Source of the DNA: Tyzzerella sp.
GTDB taxonomy: Bacteria; Bacillota; Clostridia; Lachnospirales; Lachnospiraceae
Length of the DNA: 53,740 nt
Direction of reading: 5' to 3'
Assembly: GCA_017465565.1 (NCBI GenBank)
Contig: JAFTWA010000051.1
Span: forward strand, 1 to 53,740
Both the position numbers and the translations under genes were made by a program. Every line of letters begins with the position of its first letter. Position 1 is the first letter of the stretch. Under the pieces are notes generated by a model, which worked only from the letters and a program-made list of their open reading frames with translations, had not been told where the DNA came from and ran no database searches. Shown here piece by piece: positions 1 through 8,645 of this stretch.

Positions 1-315
1 AACTTCTTGAGAATGGGACACTTTAGAGAAACTTGCAGCTGAAGGCCTAACTTCACACAACAGTAACTGTGAATTGAAAGATGAATTTCATTTTGTGATT
101 TTCCTTATGCAGAAAAACTTGTATTCCACGCTAACAATTTTGCGGATTTGTTGGAATCTAAGAATACTTTTTTGCCATAAAGAAAAATCTACTTAAAAAT
201 TATGGAAGAAGGGCTAAAAAAGACAATTTATTTTCCTTGGGAGAATCAAAATTTTGTATAAGGAAAATCCCAGGGTATTTACATGAATTTGTATGCAACA
301 CTAAATAAATCTCAC
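1..315. other. Left-edge region with no recognisable gene
   Basis: This AT-rich stretch has short open frames on the plus strand (about 20 to 50 codons, interrupted by stops near 82, 159 and 178) but none has a credible ribosome binding site, family motif or length. A weak inverted repeat lies around 51-73. It may be plain intergenic DNA or decayed coding sequence. I assign no function. Confidence 0.5.
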
Positions 316-341
316 AAAAAAACCACCACAAAAAGTGGTGG
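316..341 (-). terminator. Intrinsic terminator of the dipeptidase gene
   Basis: A 7-bp stem (CCACCAC/GTGGTGG, 323-329 and 335-341) with a 5-nt loop is followed on the minus strand by seven U residues (316-322). It lies about 65 nt after the stop codon of the dipeptidase gene. Confidence 0.9.
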
Positions 342-406
342 CTAAAACCCTTAATTATATTTTTGAATTTTTAATTTTACAACAGTCCCTTTCGTATTTT
401 GCATAT

Positions 407-1366
407 TTATAAAGATTCTTTTATAACACGAAGTGCATTCCCCGACCAAAACTTATCCATCTGCGATGCTGTGAATCCTCTTTTCTTAATCGCATCAAAG
501 ACCTCATCCATCTGCCCAATGTGTGTAATGGTCGATTCTCCGTCATCAAATCCATCAAAATCTGTACCCATGGCAACAAAATCTTCTCCGCCTTTTCTAT
601 ACATATATTCCACATGGTCTGCCAAATGTTCTGTAGTAATTTTATTACTTTCATGCACAAATAAAGGATAGAAATTTACTCCCGCAATGCCCCCATTTTC
701 TGCAAGCGCATGAATCATCTCATCCGTCAGATTTCGCGGATGATTGCAGAGCGCCCTTGCATTGGAATGAGACGCAACGACTGGCTTTTTACTGTATTTT
801 AGTACATCCCAGAAGCCACCATCTGACAGGTGCGATACGTCTACGAGCATACCCAGTTCATTCATACGCTCCACGACTTCAATCCCAAAAGGCTTTAATC
901 CCATTTGCATCGCAGCTTCTTCTCTGCTATTTGGATAACCCAGACAATTTTCCCAGTTCCAGGTAAGTGTAATCAGCCGGATTCCCTGACGATAAAGCTC
1001 CTCCAAATATGACATCTTCCCATTCAGAATACCGCCTTCTTCAATTGTTAAAATTGCAGACATCTTTCCTGCTTCTTTATTCTTTATGATTTCCTCATAA
1101 TTTCTTGCAATTGCAATCTGGTCTGCGTTATCTGAAAACTCTTTCTTTCCACGTTCTATCATTCGCAGTGCATGCTCATACCCCTGCTCCCAGATATCTT
1201 CCCCCTGGAAACGCTTCACAAAGATAAAACAGGCAAAAAACTGCGCAAGACTTCCTGCTTTTTTCATCTTTGCAAGATCTATAGAGAAATTATTTTCTCG
1301 CAAATTTGTTCCCGGCTCCCACATAAACTTCAAAAGTGTATCACAGTGTAAATCAATTAAATTCAT
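407..1366 (-). CDS. Membrane dipeptidase family (peptidase M19) protein
   Basis: A 319-residue zinc dipeptidase of the renal/microsomal dipeptidase family, which cleaves the peptide bond of dipeptides, including D-residue-containing ones in some members. Visible motifs are the N-terminal metal-binding DLHCDT, then SHLSD, SHSNAR and the C-terminal GTDFDGFD. No signal peptide is present, so it is probably cytoplasmic. I chose the ATG at 1366 because AGGGAG lies 10 nt upstream; the longer frame to 1417 adds 17 residues that do not fit the family and has no binding site. It is divergent from the next gene, with only 65 bp between the two starts. A TATAAT at 1397-1402 (minus) is a plausible -10, but the -35 is poor. 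The exact substrate is unknown. Confidence 0.9.
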   Translation of the reverse strand: MNLIDLHCDTLLKFMWEPGTNLRENNFSIDLAKMKKAGSLAQFFACFIFVKRFQGEDIWEQGYEHALRMIERGKKEFSDNADQIAIARNYEEIIKNKEAGKMSAILTIEEGGILNGKMSYLEELYRQGIRLITLTWNWENCLGYPNSREEAAMQMGLKPFGIEVVERMNELGMLVDVSHLSDGGFWDVLKYSKKPVVASHSNARALCNHPRNLTDEMIHALAENGGIAGVNFYPLFVHESNKITTEHLADHVEYMYRKGGEDFVAMGTDFDGFDDGESTITHIGQMDEVFDAIKKRGFTASQMDKFWSGNALRVIKESL

Positions 1367-1431
1367 ATTTTTCACGCTCCCTGCATAATTACTATTATTA
1401 TAGTCTATCCTATACAAAAAAGGAAGTATGT

Positions 1432-2127
1432 ATGAAACCTAAAATCGGAATCGTCGTTTGTGGAATCCACGAACAAAAACAATTTGTTACAGATGCTTAC
1501 ATTCAGGTAATAAAGCAGACAGGCGGTCTCCCTATCATTTTACCGCTTGTCAAATCAAAGACAGCTATTGCTGAATACGTTTCACTCTGTGATGGCTTCT
1601 TATTCTGTGGAGGCGGTGACATTACCCCTCTGCTTTTTGGTATGGAACCTGCATATGGACTGCGGGAAACTGATATTTCGCTCGACCTATTTCAGATACG
1701 GATGATGAAAGCTGCTATTGAAAGCAGGAAGCCAATTTTTGCTATCTGCCGCGGCATGCAAGTTTTAAACGTTGCCTGTGGCGGTACCATTTATCAGGAT
1801 TTAGAAGCTTTAGGCTCTGTGATTAACCACATGCAGACCAGCCAGCTCCGCAAAGATATCAGCCATAAAGTTCTCTTTACAGAAAAAACGAAGCTCCATC
1901 ACTATCTGGGCGACTTTGCCTACACCAACAGCTTTCACCATCAGGCAGTAGACCAGCTTGGAAAGGATTTGATTGTGTCCGGCAGGGCTGGTGATGATAT
2001 CATTGAAGCGATAGAAATGCCATCACATCCCTTTGTAATTGGGGTGCAATGGCATCCTGAATGCATGTGTAATTCCTCATCCAATATGAGGCTTCTTTTC
2101 CATGCTTTTATTCATTATACAAAATAA
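1432..2127 (+). CDS. Gamma-glutamyl-GABA hydrolase-like class I glutamine amidotransferase (peptidase C26)
   Basis: A 231-residue cytoplasmic hydrolase of the PuuD-like family, which removes gamma-glutamyl groups from amides such as gamma-glutamyl-GABA. The family pattern is clear: GGGDITPLLFG near residue 60, nucleophile Cys106 in ICRGMQVLN, and the His of the triad in GVQWHPE near the C terminus. The ATG at 1432 is preceded by AGGAAG at 5-nt spacing; the upstream in-frame extension to 1336 runs through the divergent promoter region and is not credible. It sits head-to-head with the dipeptidase gene, which hints at a shared role in small-peptide or gamma-glutamyl turnover, but that is inference. 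Its stop codon is separated by one base from the convergent ABC-F stop. Confidence 0.88.
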   Translation: MKPKIGIVVCGIHEQKQFVTDAYIQVIKQTGGLPIILPLVKSKTAIAEYVSLCDGFLFCGGGDITPLLFGMEPAYGLRETDISLDLFQIRMMKAAIESRKPIFAICRGMQVLNVACGGTIYQDLEALGSVINHMQTSQLRKDISHKVLFTEKTKLHHYLGDFAYTNSFHHQAVDQLGKDLIVSGRAGDDIIEAIEMPSHPFVIGVQWHPECMCNSSSNMRLLFHAFIHYTK

Positions 2128-2128
2128 A

Positions 2129-3685
2129 CTATATAACTTTGGTCGTCCATTTTGCGCAGTCCCAGACTTCATTTACTACATCGCGGTAGAACTCTGGCTC
2201 ATGGCAAATAATAAGTACACTGCCCTTATACGCAAGAAGCGCCCTCTTTAATTCCTCTTTGGCATCTACATCCAAGTGGTTTGTCGGTTCATCCAACAAC
2301 AGAATATTGGTTTCTTTATTAATTAACTTGCAGAGACGAACCTTTGCATGCTCACCACCACTTAGTACTCGTACCTGACTCTCGATATGCTTTGTCGTCA
2401 GACCACATTTAGCAAGTGCCGAGCGCACTTCATACTGCGTGTAAGAAGGAAACTCCTGCCAGATTTCTTCGATACAGGTTGTCCTATTATCCTGCGCTGC
2501 TTCCTGTTCAAAGTAGCCAATCTGTAGATTTTCTCCTAACTCAACCGAACCTTTCAGTGGTTCAATGAGTCCTAAAATACTTTTTAAAAGCGTTGTCTTT
2601 CCAATGCCATTTGCACCCACAAGGGCAATTTTGTTCCCTCTTTCCATAGAAAGTGTAAGTGGTTTGGAAAGCGGCTCATCGTATCCAATCACCAGATCCT
2701 TCGTCTCAAAAATATATCTTCCTGGAGTGCGTCCCACTTTAAAGTTAAACTCTGGCTTTGGCTTTTCTGCTGCAAGCTCGATTACATCCATCTTGTCTAA
2801 TTTTTTCTGGCGCGACATCGCCATATTTCTAGTGGAAACGCGGGCTTTATTTCTTGCAACGAAGTCTTTAAGCTCACTTATTTCCTGTTGTTGACGCTTG
2901 TACGCTGCTTCAAGCTGAGACTTTTTCACTGCATATACTTCCTGGAAATGATCATAATCGCCCACATAGCGGTTAAGCTCCTGATTTTCCATATGATAGA
3001 TAATATTAATTACTTCATTTAAGAATGGAATATCATGAGAAATCAATACAAATGCATTCTCATACTCGATTAAATAGCGCTTCAACCATGCAATATGTTC
3101 TTCATCCAAATAGTTGGTAGGTTCATCAAGCAGCAGAATATCTGGTTTTTCTAATAACAATTTTGCCAGAAGCACTTTCGTTCTCTGTCCACCACTGAGG
3201 TCTGTTACATCACGTTCGAGTCCAATATCCAGAAGACCTAATGCACGTGCCACTTCTTCGACTTTTGCATCAATGATATAGAAGTCATGTTGGTCCAGCA
3301 AATCCTGATAGGTTCCGGTTTCTTCCATGAGACGTTCCATCTCCTCAGGCGTTGCCTCTCCCATCTGTTCAAACATTCGATTCATTTCCGCTTCCATCTC
3401 AAAAAGATATGCAAATGCTGACTTTAATACGTCACGAATCGTCATTCCTTTTTCCAATACTGTATGTTGGTCTAAATAGCCAACACGGACGTTCTTCGCC
3501 CACTCAATTTTTCCCTCGTCTGGCTGCAGCTTACCAGTTACAATATTTAAAAACGTTGACTTTCCTTCCCCATTTGCACCTACAAGACCAATATGCTCTC
3601 CTTTCAGCAAACGGAAAGAAACATCTCCAAAAATCGCACGGTCTCCAAAACCATGTGACAAATGTTCTACATTCAAAATGCTCAT
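2129..3685 (-). CDS. ABC-F family ATPase (ribosome-associated, YkpA/YbiT type)
   Basis: A 518-residue protein with two ABC domains and no membrane segments, the hallmark of ABC-F translation factors that act at the ribosomal E site. Domain 1 has Walker A GANGEGKST (residues 36-44), signature LSGGQRTK and Walker B LLLDEPTNYLDEEH. Domain 2 has GANGIGKTT, LSGGEHAK and LLLDEPTNHLD. Between them is the charged helical linker (roughly residues 235-310) that reaches the peptidyl-transferase region in this family. The binding site GGAG precedes the ATG. It starts 18 bp after the AEC permease stop, so the two are probably cotranscribed. The sequence fits a housekeeping type better than a known antibiotic-resistance ABC-F, but resistance function cannot be judged by eye. 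Confidence 0.92.
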   Translation of the reverse strand: MSILNVEHLSHGFGDRAIFGDVSFRLLKGEHIGLVGANGEGKSTFLNIVTGKLQPDEGKIEWAKNVRVGYLDQHTVLEKGMTIRDVLKSAFAYLFEMEAEMNRMFEQMGEATPEEMERLMEETGTYQDLLDQHDFYIIDAKVEEVARALGLLDIGLERDVTDLSGGQRTKVLLAKLLLEKPDILLLDEPTNYLDEEHIAWLKRYLIEYENAFVLISHDIPFLNEVINIIYHMENQELNRYVGDYDHFQEVYAVKKSQLEAAYKRQQQEISELKDFVARNKARVSTRNMAMSRQKKLDKMDVIELAAEKPKPEFNFKVGRTPGRYIFETKDLVIGYDEPLSKPLTLSMERGNKIALVGANGIGKTTLLKSILGLIEPLKGSVELGENLQIGYFEQEAAQDNRTTCIEEIWQEFPSYTQYEVRSALAKCGLTTKHIESQVRVLSGGEHAKVRLCKLINKETNILLLDEPTNHLDVDAKEELKRALLAYKGSVLIICHEPEFYRDVVNEVWDCAKWTTKVI

Positions 3686-3703
3686 TTATAAGTTATCTCC
3701 TCT

Positions 3704-4624
3704 CTAGTAAATTGCAGTAATCAAAGGTATTGTAATCATACAAAGAATTGTCGTAAAGAATACACCTTTAGAACCAAGCTTAATATCTCCACCATATTCA
3801 ATCGCAAGCATTGTCGTATTCGTCGCAACTGGTGTCGCAGAAAGAATAATCATACATCCTGTAATAAGTTCTGACTCAACTGGTACAAGTTTCATCAAGA
3901 GTATTGCAATAATCGGAATAATCGCCAATTTAAATATTGTAAAAATGTAAATTCTCCACTCATCAAACAATTCCCTAATTGGCATATTTGCAATGGTTGA
4001 TCCCAAAATCAGCATTGCAACCGGTGTAGTCATATTCCCCATAATGTCTAAACTATCCATCACCATATCAGGAAGCTTAATATTTGTAAAGTATAATACA
4101 ATGGAAATTAGCGCTGATATAAAAGGTACATTTAGGAGCTTTTTAATTTCAAAATGAGCCTCAGACTCATTACTATTAATTAACACAATTCCCATGGAAT
4201 ATACTAAAACATTGAATACCACATTAAAAATGACCGCATAAATCATAGCTTCATCTCCTAGAATTGCCTGAATTACCGGAAATCCCATATATCCAACATT
4301 TCCAAACATCATCATGAACATGTATGTTCCTCTTTGCCTTTTCGGAACTTTTGTTAAAAACACAAAGACTGCACCTACAATCCCATAAATGGCGTATGCT
4401 GCAATTGAAATTCCAAACACCATAAGTACTACTTGATTGGATACGATTCCCTGGTTTTCTATAAAAGCTTTGATAATCTGGGCCGGCAAAGATATGTTGA
4501 GTATTAATCTTGTATATCTCACATTTGCCGCATCATCGATAATTCCTTTTTTATTCATAATGTAGCCGACTATCATAATCAAAAATAATGACATGATTTG
4601 TGCTACTGTAGCTCCAAAACTCAT
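3704..4624 (-). CDS. AEC (auxin efflux carrier) family permease
   Basis: A 306-residue integral membrane protein with about ten hydrophobic segments and the inverted-repeat layout of the AEC/BASS-like transporters. These usually move organic acids such as malate or malonate; the substrate here is unknown. A GTG at 4639 would give a longer product, but it lies inside the GGAGG binding site of the ATG at 4624 (8-nt spacing), so the ATG is the real start. A consensus promoter lies just upstream. The product ends inside a hydrophobic helix, as is normal for the family. The ABC-F gene follows in the same transcript. Confidence 0.88.
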   Translation of the reverse strand: MSFGATVAQIMSLFLIMIVGYIMNKKGIIDDAANVRYTRLILNISLPAQIIKAFIENQGIVSNQVVLMVFGISIAAYAIYGIVGAVFVFLTKVPKRQRGTYMFMMMFGNVGYMGFPVIQAILGDEAMIYAVIFNVVFNVLVYSMGIVLINSNESEAHFEIKKLLNVPFISALISIVLYFTNIKLPDMVMDSLDIMGNMTTPVAMLILGSTIANMPIRELFDEWRIYIFTIFKLAIIPIIAILLMKLVPVESELITGCMIILSATPVATNTTMLAIEYGGDIKLGSKGVFFTTILCMITIPLITAIY

Positions 4625-4660
4625 TAAGCTGTCCTCCACTTGTTTTATCCTAATATTCTA

Positions 4661-4689
4661 ATTATACTCTTTCATAACCATTCTTTCAA
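4661..4689 (-). promoter_or_regulatory. Sigma-A promoter of the AEC permease-ABC-F operon
   Basis: TTGAAA (4684-4689), a 17-nt spacer and TATAAT (4661-4666) read on the minus strand, placing the transcript start about 30 nt before the ATG at 4624. Confidence 0.85.
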
Positions 4690-4700
4690 TAAAATGAGAC

Positions 4701-4729
4701 AAAAAAGAACACCTCATGCGAGGTGCTCT
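4701..4729 (-). terminator. Intrinsic terminator of the peptide transporter operon
   Basis: On the minus strand a stem of GAGCACCTC/GAGGTGTTC (one wobble) around a 4-nt loop is followed by six U residues. It lies about 15 nt after the stop of the substrate-binding protein gene. Confidence 0.92.
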
Positions 4730-4743
4730 TTTCTTAATTAGAC

Positions 4744-6519
4744 TTATTTTTGAGCGTCTAAGTATTTTTGGAGATATTCTGCACTCTTTTCAAGGTCGAA
4801 TTTAAGTTCGTTACCTGTGTCAATTAATGTAGAGAATGAAGAATATAATTTACCTACAAGACCACTGTTGTATGTAATGTAGTCTTCTTGGTTAACAGCA
4901 TACATAACTGCTTTTCTTAAGTTAACATCAGCCATTGGTTTTCCTTCAGCCATGTTGAATTCACAGTATGTTGTAGCATGTCTTACATAGTTGAATACAT
5001 GGTATCCTTCTTTTTCAAATGTAGCAACGTCATTTGTGTTACATGAGTCCATGATGTCGATTTCACCGTTACGGAATCCTAAGCCAGCTGATGTAGAATC
5101 TTTGTAGAATTTCATACCTACATTAGCAATCTTTGGAGCATATTCTGTTCCAGCCATGTAACCTGGGTTTCTTTCGAATTTGATTTCGTAATCTGTGTAT
5201 TCAACAAGTGCATAAGGACCTGATAAGTAAAGCATGTTTTCACCAGATTTAACAGCCTGTGGGTCACCGTAGCATACGTGTGTATTTGGATCGTATTCTT
5301 CAACTGTGAATTTTGAGTTGTAAGCTTCACATTGTTCTTTGTTAACGATACCAGCTGATTGGTGAGCTAAGTAGTAAAGTACTTGTGGGAAAGCTGTTCC
5401 TGTTTCTACTTTAACAACTTGGTATGCACCTGCTGCATTGTTTACATCAGCGTCAGCAGCTACTAATGTGCTAACTGGTGTAGCAAGATCCTTAGATAAT
5501 GTTTCAAGGATTGTAGCACCTGTATCAGAATCTTTTACTGTGTTAAGTTCGTTCATATCTGTTACTACAGAGATGTTTGACATATGGTTGTGTAAGTTGT
5601 ATGTCTTGTGTGAAGCAACGCTTTTTTGGTTAGCTGCTCTTGTAAGAGAGTATACAACGTCTTCACCACCAACAAGGATGTCAGTAGCTTGTACATGTTT
5701 GTCAACAACTTTTGAGAAGAATACGTCATCACGAAGGATGAAGTAGAATGCCTGGTTACCTTCAGCGATTGCATAGTTAAGTGAAAGTGAACCATCTGAT
5801 TCGATTTGGTCATCTTCTGTCATGTTGATGATACGAATGTTAATGTTAGATGATAATTGGTTGATAGAACCATCGTTAGCTTGGATTGGGTCTAATGATG
5901 TAAGAGCCATAGTGTTGTACATCATAAGTGTTCTTGTCTCATTTTGAGATGCATCAACATATGAGTAATTTTCCCAGAATGCTGAACGAGATTGTGGGTT
6001 CTTAACTGTGTTGATATCAACAACGTCATCGTTTACTACACGGATACCTCTTGAAGCATATAATGGCAATGTGTAAGCCTTTTCTGTTACAAGATAGTTT
6101 TCAAGTTCTGTGTAAGTTGCAACGTATTGAGCTGGTGTTTCTCCAGCAGCTTTGTCGATAAGTTCATCAACTTTTTCATCGTTGATTCCACCACCGTTGT
6201 ATTCGCCGTATGAAGCGTAGATATCTCTTGTAGCGTAGTCAGGGTTACCTGTTACTGTTGTCCATCCAGACATAACGATATCCCATTCTCCTGATTCTTC
6301 TACAGTTGTCATACTAGAATAGTCTGGTTGAATGTTTGTTGTAACATCAAAACCAGCTTTTACTAATTGGTCACGTAAGATGTTAGTTGCTGCTTCTTGA
6401 GCAGAATAACTTAATAACGTGATTTTCACTTTTTCGCCTTCGTCATCTTTGCCGCCACCACAAGCAACTAAAGAGAACATCATAACGAGAGAAAGTGCTA
6501 AAGCAACTAATTTTTTCAT
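4744..6519 (-). CDS. Peptide/nickel-family ABC substrate-binding lipoprotein with circularly permuted domain order
   Basis: A 591-residue secreted lipoprotein: lysine-led signal peptide and lipobox LVAC with Cys20. ATG 6519 has GGAG 9 nt upstream; the frame to 6594 has no such site. Unlike canonical SBP_bac_5 proteins, residues 31-188 resemble the normal C-terminal part (KITLLSYSAQ near 32, DIVMSGW near 80, GNPDY near 91, LPLYASRG near 151). The normal N-terminal part begins near residue 197 (TSLDPIQANDG, then FILRDDVFF, EDVVYSL, GPYALVEY, RNPGYM, VNLRKAVMYAVN) and ends with DLEKSAEYLQKYL, the segment that usually precedes the C-terminal lobe. The junction is near nucleotide 5950. It is the last operon gene and also has its own promoter. 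Family assignment is firm; permutation is inferred from motif order; the ligand is unknown. Confidence 0.88.
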   Translation of the reverse strand: MKKLVALALSLVMMFSLVACGGGKDDEGEKVKITLLSYSAQEAATNILRDQLVKAGFDVTTNIQPDYSSMTTVEESGEWDIVMSGWTTVTGNPDYATRDIYASYGEYNGGGINDEKVDELIDKAAGETPAQYVATYTELENYLVTEKAYTLPLYASRGIRVVNDDVVDINTVKNPQSRSAFWENYSYVDASQNETRTLMMYNTMALTSLDPIQANDGSINQLSSNINIRIINMTEDDQIESDGSLSLNYAIAEGNQAFYFILRDDVFFSKVVDKHVQATDILVGGEDVVYSLTRAANQKSVASHKTYNLHNHMSNISVVTDMNELNTVKDSDTGATILETLSKDLATPVSTLVAADADVNNAAGAYQVVKVETGTAFPQVLYYLAHQSAGIVNKEQCEAYNSKFTVEEYDPNTHVCYGDPQAVKSGENMLYLSGPYALVEYTDYEIKFERNPGYMAGTEYAPKIANVGMKFYKDSTSAGLGFRNGEIDIMDSCNTNDVATFEKEGYHVFNYVRHATTYCEFNMAEGKPMADVNLRKAVMYAVNQEDYITYNSGLVGKLYSSFSTLIDTGNELKFDLEKSAEYLQKYLDAQK

Positions 6520-6593
6520 TGTTACCGTCTCCTTTTTTTGTTTTATTTTTTTATGTAAAGCCACCTTGGCTAAACATTCAATCTTATGCGTCA

Positions 6594-6622
6594 ATTTTAC
6601 TATATTACAAACACTTTGTAAA
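6594..6622 (-). promoter_or_regulatory. Promoter of the substrate-binding protein gene
   Basis: TTTACA (6617-6622), 17-nt spacer, TAAAAT (6594-6599) on the minus strand, lying in the 134-bp gap after the F ATPase gene. It would give extra binding protein over the membrane components, a common arrangement in ABC operons. Confidence 0.65.
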
Positions 6623-6630
6623 GTATTTGT
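6607..6630. promoter_or_regulatory. 24-bp dyad overlapping the -35 box, possible operator
   Basis: The sequence has the symmetric form ACAAAnnCTTTnnAAAGnnTTTGT, with every arm position matching. The -35 element of the downstream promoter lies in its centre. Such symmetry suggests a dimeric regulator, but no regulator is identified. Confidence 0.45.
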
Positions 6631-6653
6631 GAAATTTTTGTAAACGCATATTT

Positions 6654-7652
6654 CTATTGTCCTTCGTATTTCAGTGTACCATTAGCCACTTCTTCCCATC
6701 TGTGACATGCCACAAAATGATTTGGTACTGCTTCTACGAATTGTGGGTTTTCGTTCATACATTTTTCTGTAGCGAATGGACAACGTGTCGCAAAACGACA
6801 TCCCACTTTAGGGTTGATTGGTGAAGTGATTTCACCTTTCAAAATAACTTTTTTGCTCTTTTGCAATACGTTCGTTGATGGAATCGCAGACAATAAAGCA
6901 ATTGTGTATGGATGTAATGGTTTTTCAAAGATGTTCTTCTTAGGAGCTTTTTCAATCAATTGTCCCAAGTACATAACTCCGATATTTGTTGAAATATGCT
7001 TTACAACTGATAAATCATGAGAAATGAACATATATGTAAGTCCCATTTTCTTTTGAAGATCCATAAGGAGGTTCAAAATCTGTGCCTGTACAGATACGTC
7101 AAGAGCTGATACAGGTTCATCACATACGATAAATTGTGGATTAATAGAAAGTGCACGTGCAATAACGACACGCTGACGACGTCCGCCGTCGAATTCGTGT
7201 GGATATTGGTTGTAAGAACGCATTGGCAATCCTACTAAATCCATGAGTTCTTCAACTCTTGCTCTTCTCTCTTCTGCTGTCTTGTAGATTTTATGAAGCT
7301 TTAATGGTTCTTCAATAATCTGTCCGATCGTCATACGAGGGTTTAATGATGCATATGGATCCTGGAAAATAATCTGCATATTTTGACGCATGAAACGCAT
7401 TTCTTCTGCAGAAAAGTTATTAATATCCATACCATCGTAAAGCACATCACCGCTTGTTGCTTCGTGAAGACGAAGAATAACACGTCCTAATGTACTTTTA
7501 CCACATCCAGATTCACCTACGATACCTAATGTTTCACCTTTGTTGATTGTAAGGTTAACATCATCTACAGCGTGGAGAAATCCTGCTGGAACAGGGAAAT
7601 ATTTTTTAAGACGTTTGGTTTCAATTAAAACCTGGTTTTCCTTATTTTCCAT
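6654..7652 (-). CDS. Oligopeptide/dipeptide ABC transporter ATPase, F type
   Basis: A 332-residue cytoplasmic ATPase that pairs with the D subunit to drive import. Walker A is GESGCGKST near residue 48 and Walker B is [12 protein letters not shown]. The expected LSGGQ signature reads FDGGRRQRV, with Asp at the signature Ser position. The C-terminal oligo_HPY extension carries cysteines in [15 protein letters not shown] and HFVACH. Its ATG overlaps the preceding D-gene stop as TAATG, and the AAGGAGG binding site lies inside the D gene, so translation is probably coupled. The changed signature would weaken one of the two composite ATP sites if the pair follows the usual asymmetric model. Confidence 0.93.
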   Translation of the reverse strand: MENKENQVLIETKRLKKYFPVPAGFLHAVDDVNLTINKGETLGIVGESGCGKSTLGRVILRLHEATSGDVLYDGMDINNFSAEEMRFMRQNMQIIFQDPYASLNPRMTIGQIIEEPLKLHKIYKTAEERRARVEELMDLVGLPMRSYNQYPHEFDGGRRQRVVIARALSINPQFIVCDEPVSALDVSVQAQILNLLMDLQKKMGLTYMFISHDLSVVKHISTNIGVMYLGQLIEKAPKKNIFEKPLHPYTIALLSAIPSTNVLQKSKKVILKGEITSPINPKVGCRFATRCPFATEKCMNENPQFVEAVPNHFVACHRWEEVANGTLKYEGQ

Positions 7653-8629
7653 TATTTTTCCTCCTTGCTGAATAAGTCAAAGTGACACATAAATTTATGT
7701 TCGTCACCATGCTGTGATGGCTGCTGTTTCTTACAGATTTCCTGACAGTAACGGCAACGTGGGTGGAAGTAGCAACCTGTAGGCAAATCAGCCGCATTTG
7801 AGATTGCACCTTCAATCGGAATAAGTTCCGTTGCATCATCATCCAATTTTGGAATAGATTCAAACAAACCTCTTGTATAAGGATGCTTTGGATTCAAATA
7901 AACTTCTTTAACTGTACCTGATTCCACAATCTGACCAGCATACATAATTGCTACATTATCACATGTTTCTGCAACTACACCAAGGTCATGAGTAATAAGA
8001 ATCATAGCCATTTTATATTTTTCACGAAGATTATTGATAATATCAAGAACCTGCGCCTGGATTGTTACGTCAAGGGCTGTTGTAGGTTCGTCAGCAATGA
8101 GCAGTTTAGGATTACAAAGAAGACTCATTGCAATAACAACACGCTGTTTTTGCCCACCTGAGAATTGGTGTGGATAGTCATCGTAACGGTCTGCCTTAAC
8201 ACCTACGATTTCCAATAAATCAATAACACGCTTCTTTGCTTCTGCTTTTGAAACCTTTTCGTGGGTAAGCACAACTTCTGCAAGCTGCTCTCCTACTGTC
8301 ATGATAGGGTTTAACGCTGTCATTGGATCCTGGAAAATCATAGAGATACCATTACCGCGCATTGCTTCATTTTCTTTATCTGTATTATAAATTACATTTT
8401 TTCCTTCAAACTCGATTTCACCATCAACAATAATTCCAGGTGGGTCCGGAATCAATTGCATGATAGAAAGGGCTGTTGTTGTCTTACCAGCACCTGTTTC
8501 ACCAACAAGTCCGAGAGCCTTACCCTCTTGTACTTCAAAATCAATGCCATTTACAGCTTTTGCTGTCATTTCGCTTGTAACATAGTGAACATGAAGGTTT
8601 TTTACACTTAAAACTTTATTGTTTTCCAT
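7652..8629 (-). CDS. Oligopeptide/dipeptide ABC transporter ATPase, D type
   Basis: A 325-residue ATPase with Walker [10 protein letters not shown], a canonical signature FSGGQKQRV, Walker [13 protein letters not shown] and the switch histidine in LITHDLG. The oligo_HPY C-terminal segment has [15 protein letters not shown] and a final cysteine-histidine pair, as in OppD and DppD. The ATG at 8629 has AGGAGG 6 nt upstream. It lies 16 bp after the C permease stop and overlaps the F gene by one base. With the F subunit it forms the ATP-hydrolysing heterodimer on the cytoplasmic face. Confidence 0.95.
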   Translation of the reverse strand: MENNKVLSVKNLHVHYVTSEMTAKAVNGIDFEVQEGKALGLVGETGAGKTTTALSIMQLIPDPPGIIVDGEIEFEGKNVIYNTDKENEAMRGNGISMIFQDPMTALNPIMTVGEQLAEVVLTHEKVSKAEAKKRVIDLLEIVGVKADRYDDYPHQFSGGQKQRVVIAMSLLCNPKLLIADEPTTALDVTIQAQVLDIINNLREKYKMAMILITHDLGVVAETCDNVAIMYAGQIVESGTVKEVYLNPKHPYTRGLFESIPKLDDDATELIPIEGAISNAADLPTGCYFHPRCRYCQEICKKQQPSQHGDEHKFMCHFDLFSKEEK

Positions 8630-8645
8630 TTCTTACCTCCTGTTA

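Noticed and set aside
1-315. Short plus-strand frames at the left edge as genes
   Set aside because: They are interrupted by stops, lack binding sites and match no family I recognise.
1366-1417. N-terminal extension of the dipeptidase
   Set aside because: The extra residues do not fit the family and the ATG at 1366 has the only proper binding site.
6519-6594. Longer start for the substrate-binding lipoprotein
   Set aside because: It would place 25 residues before a clear signal peptide and covers the promoter -10.
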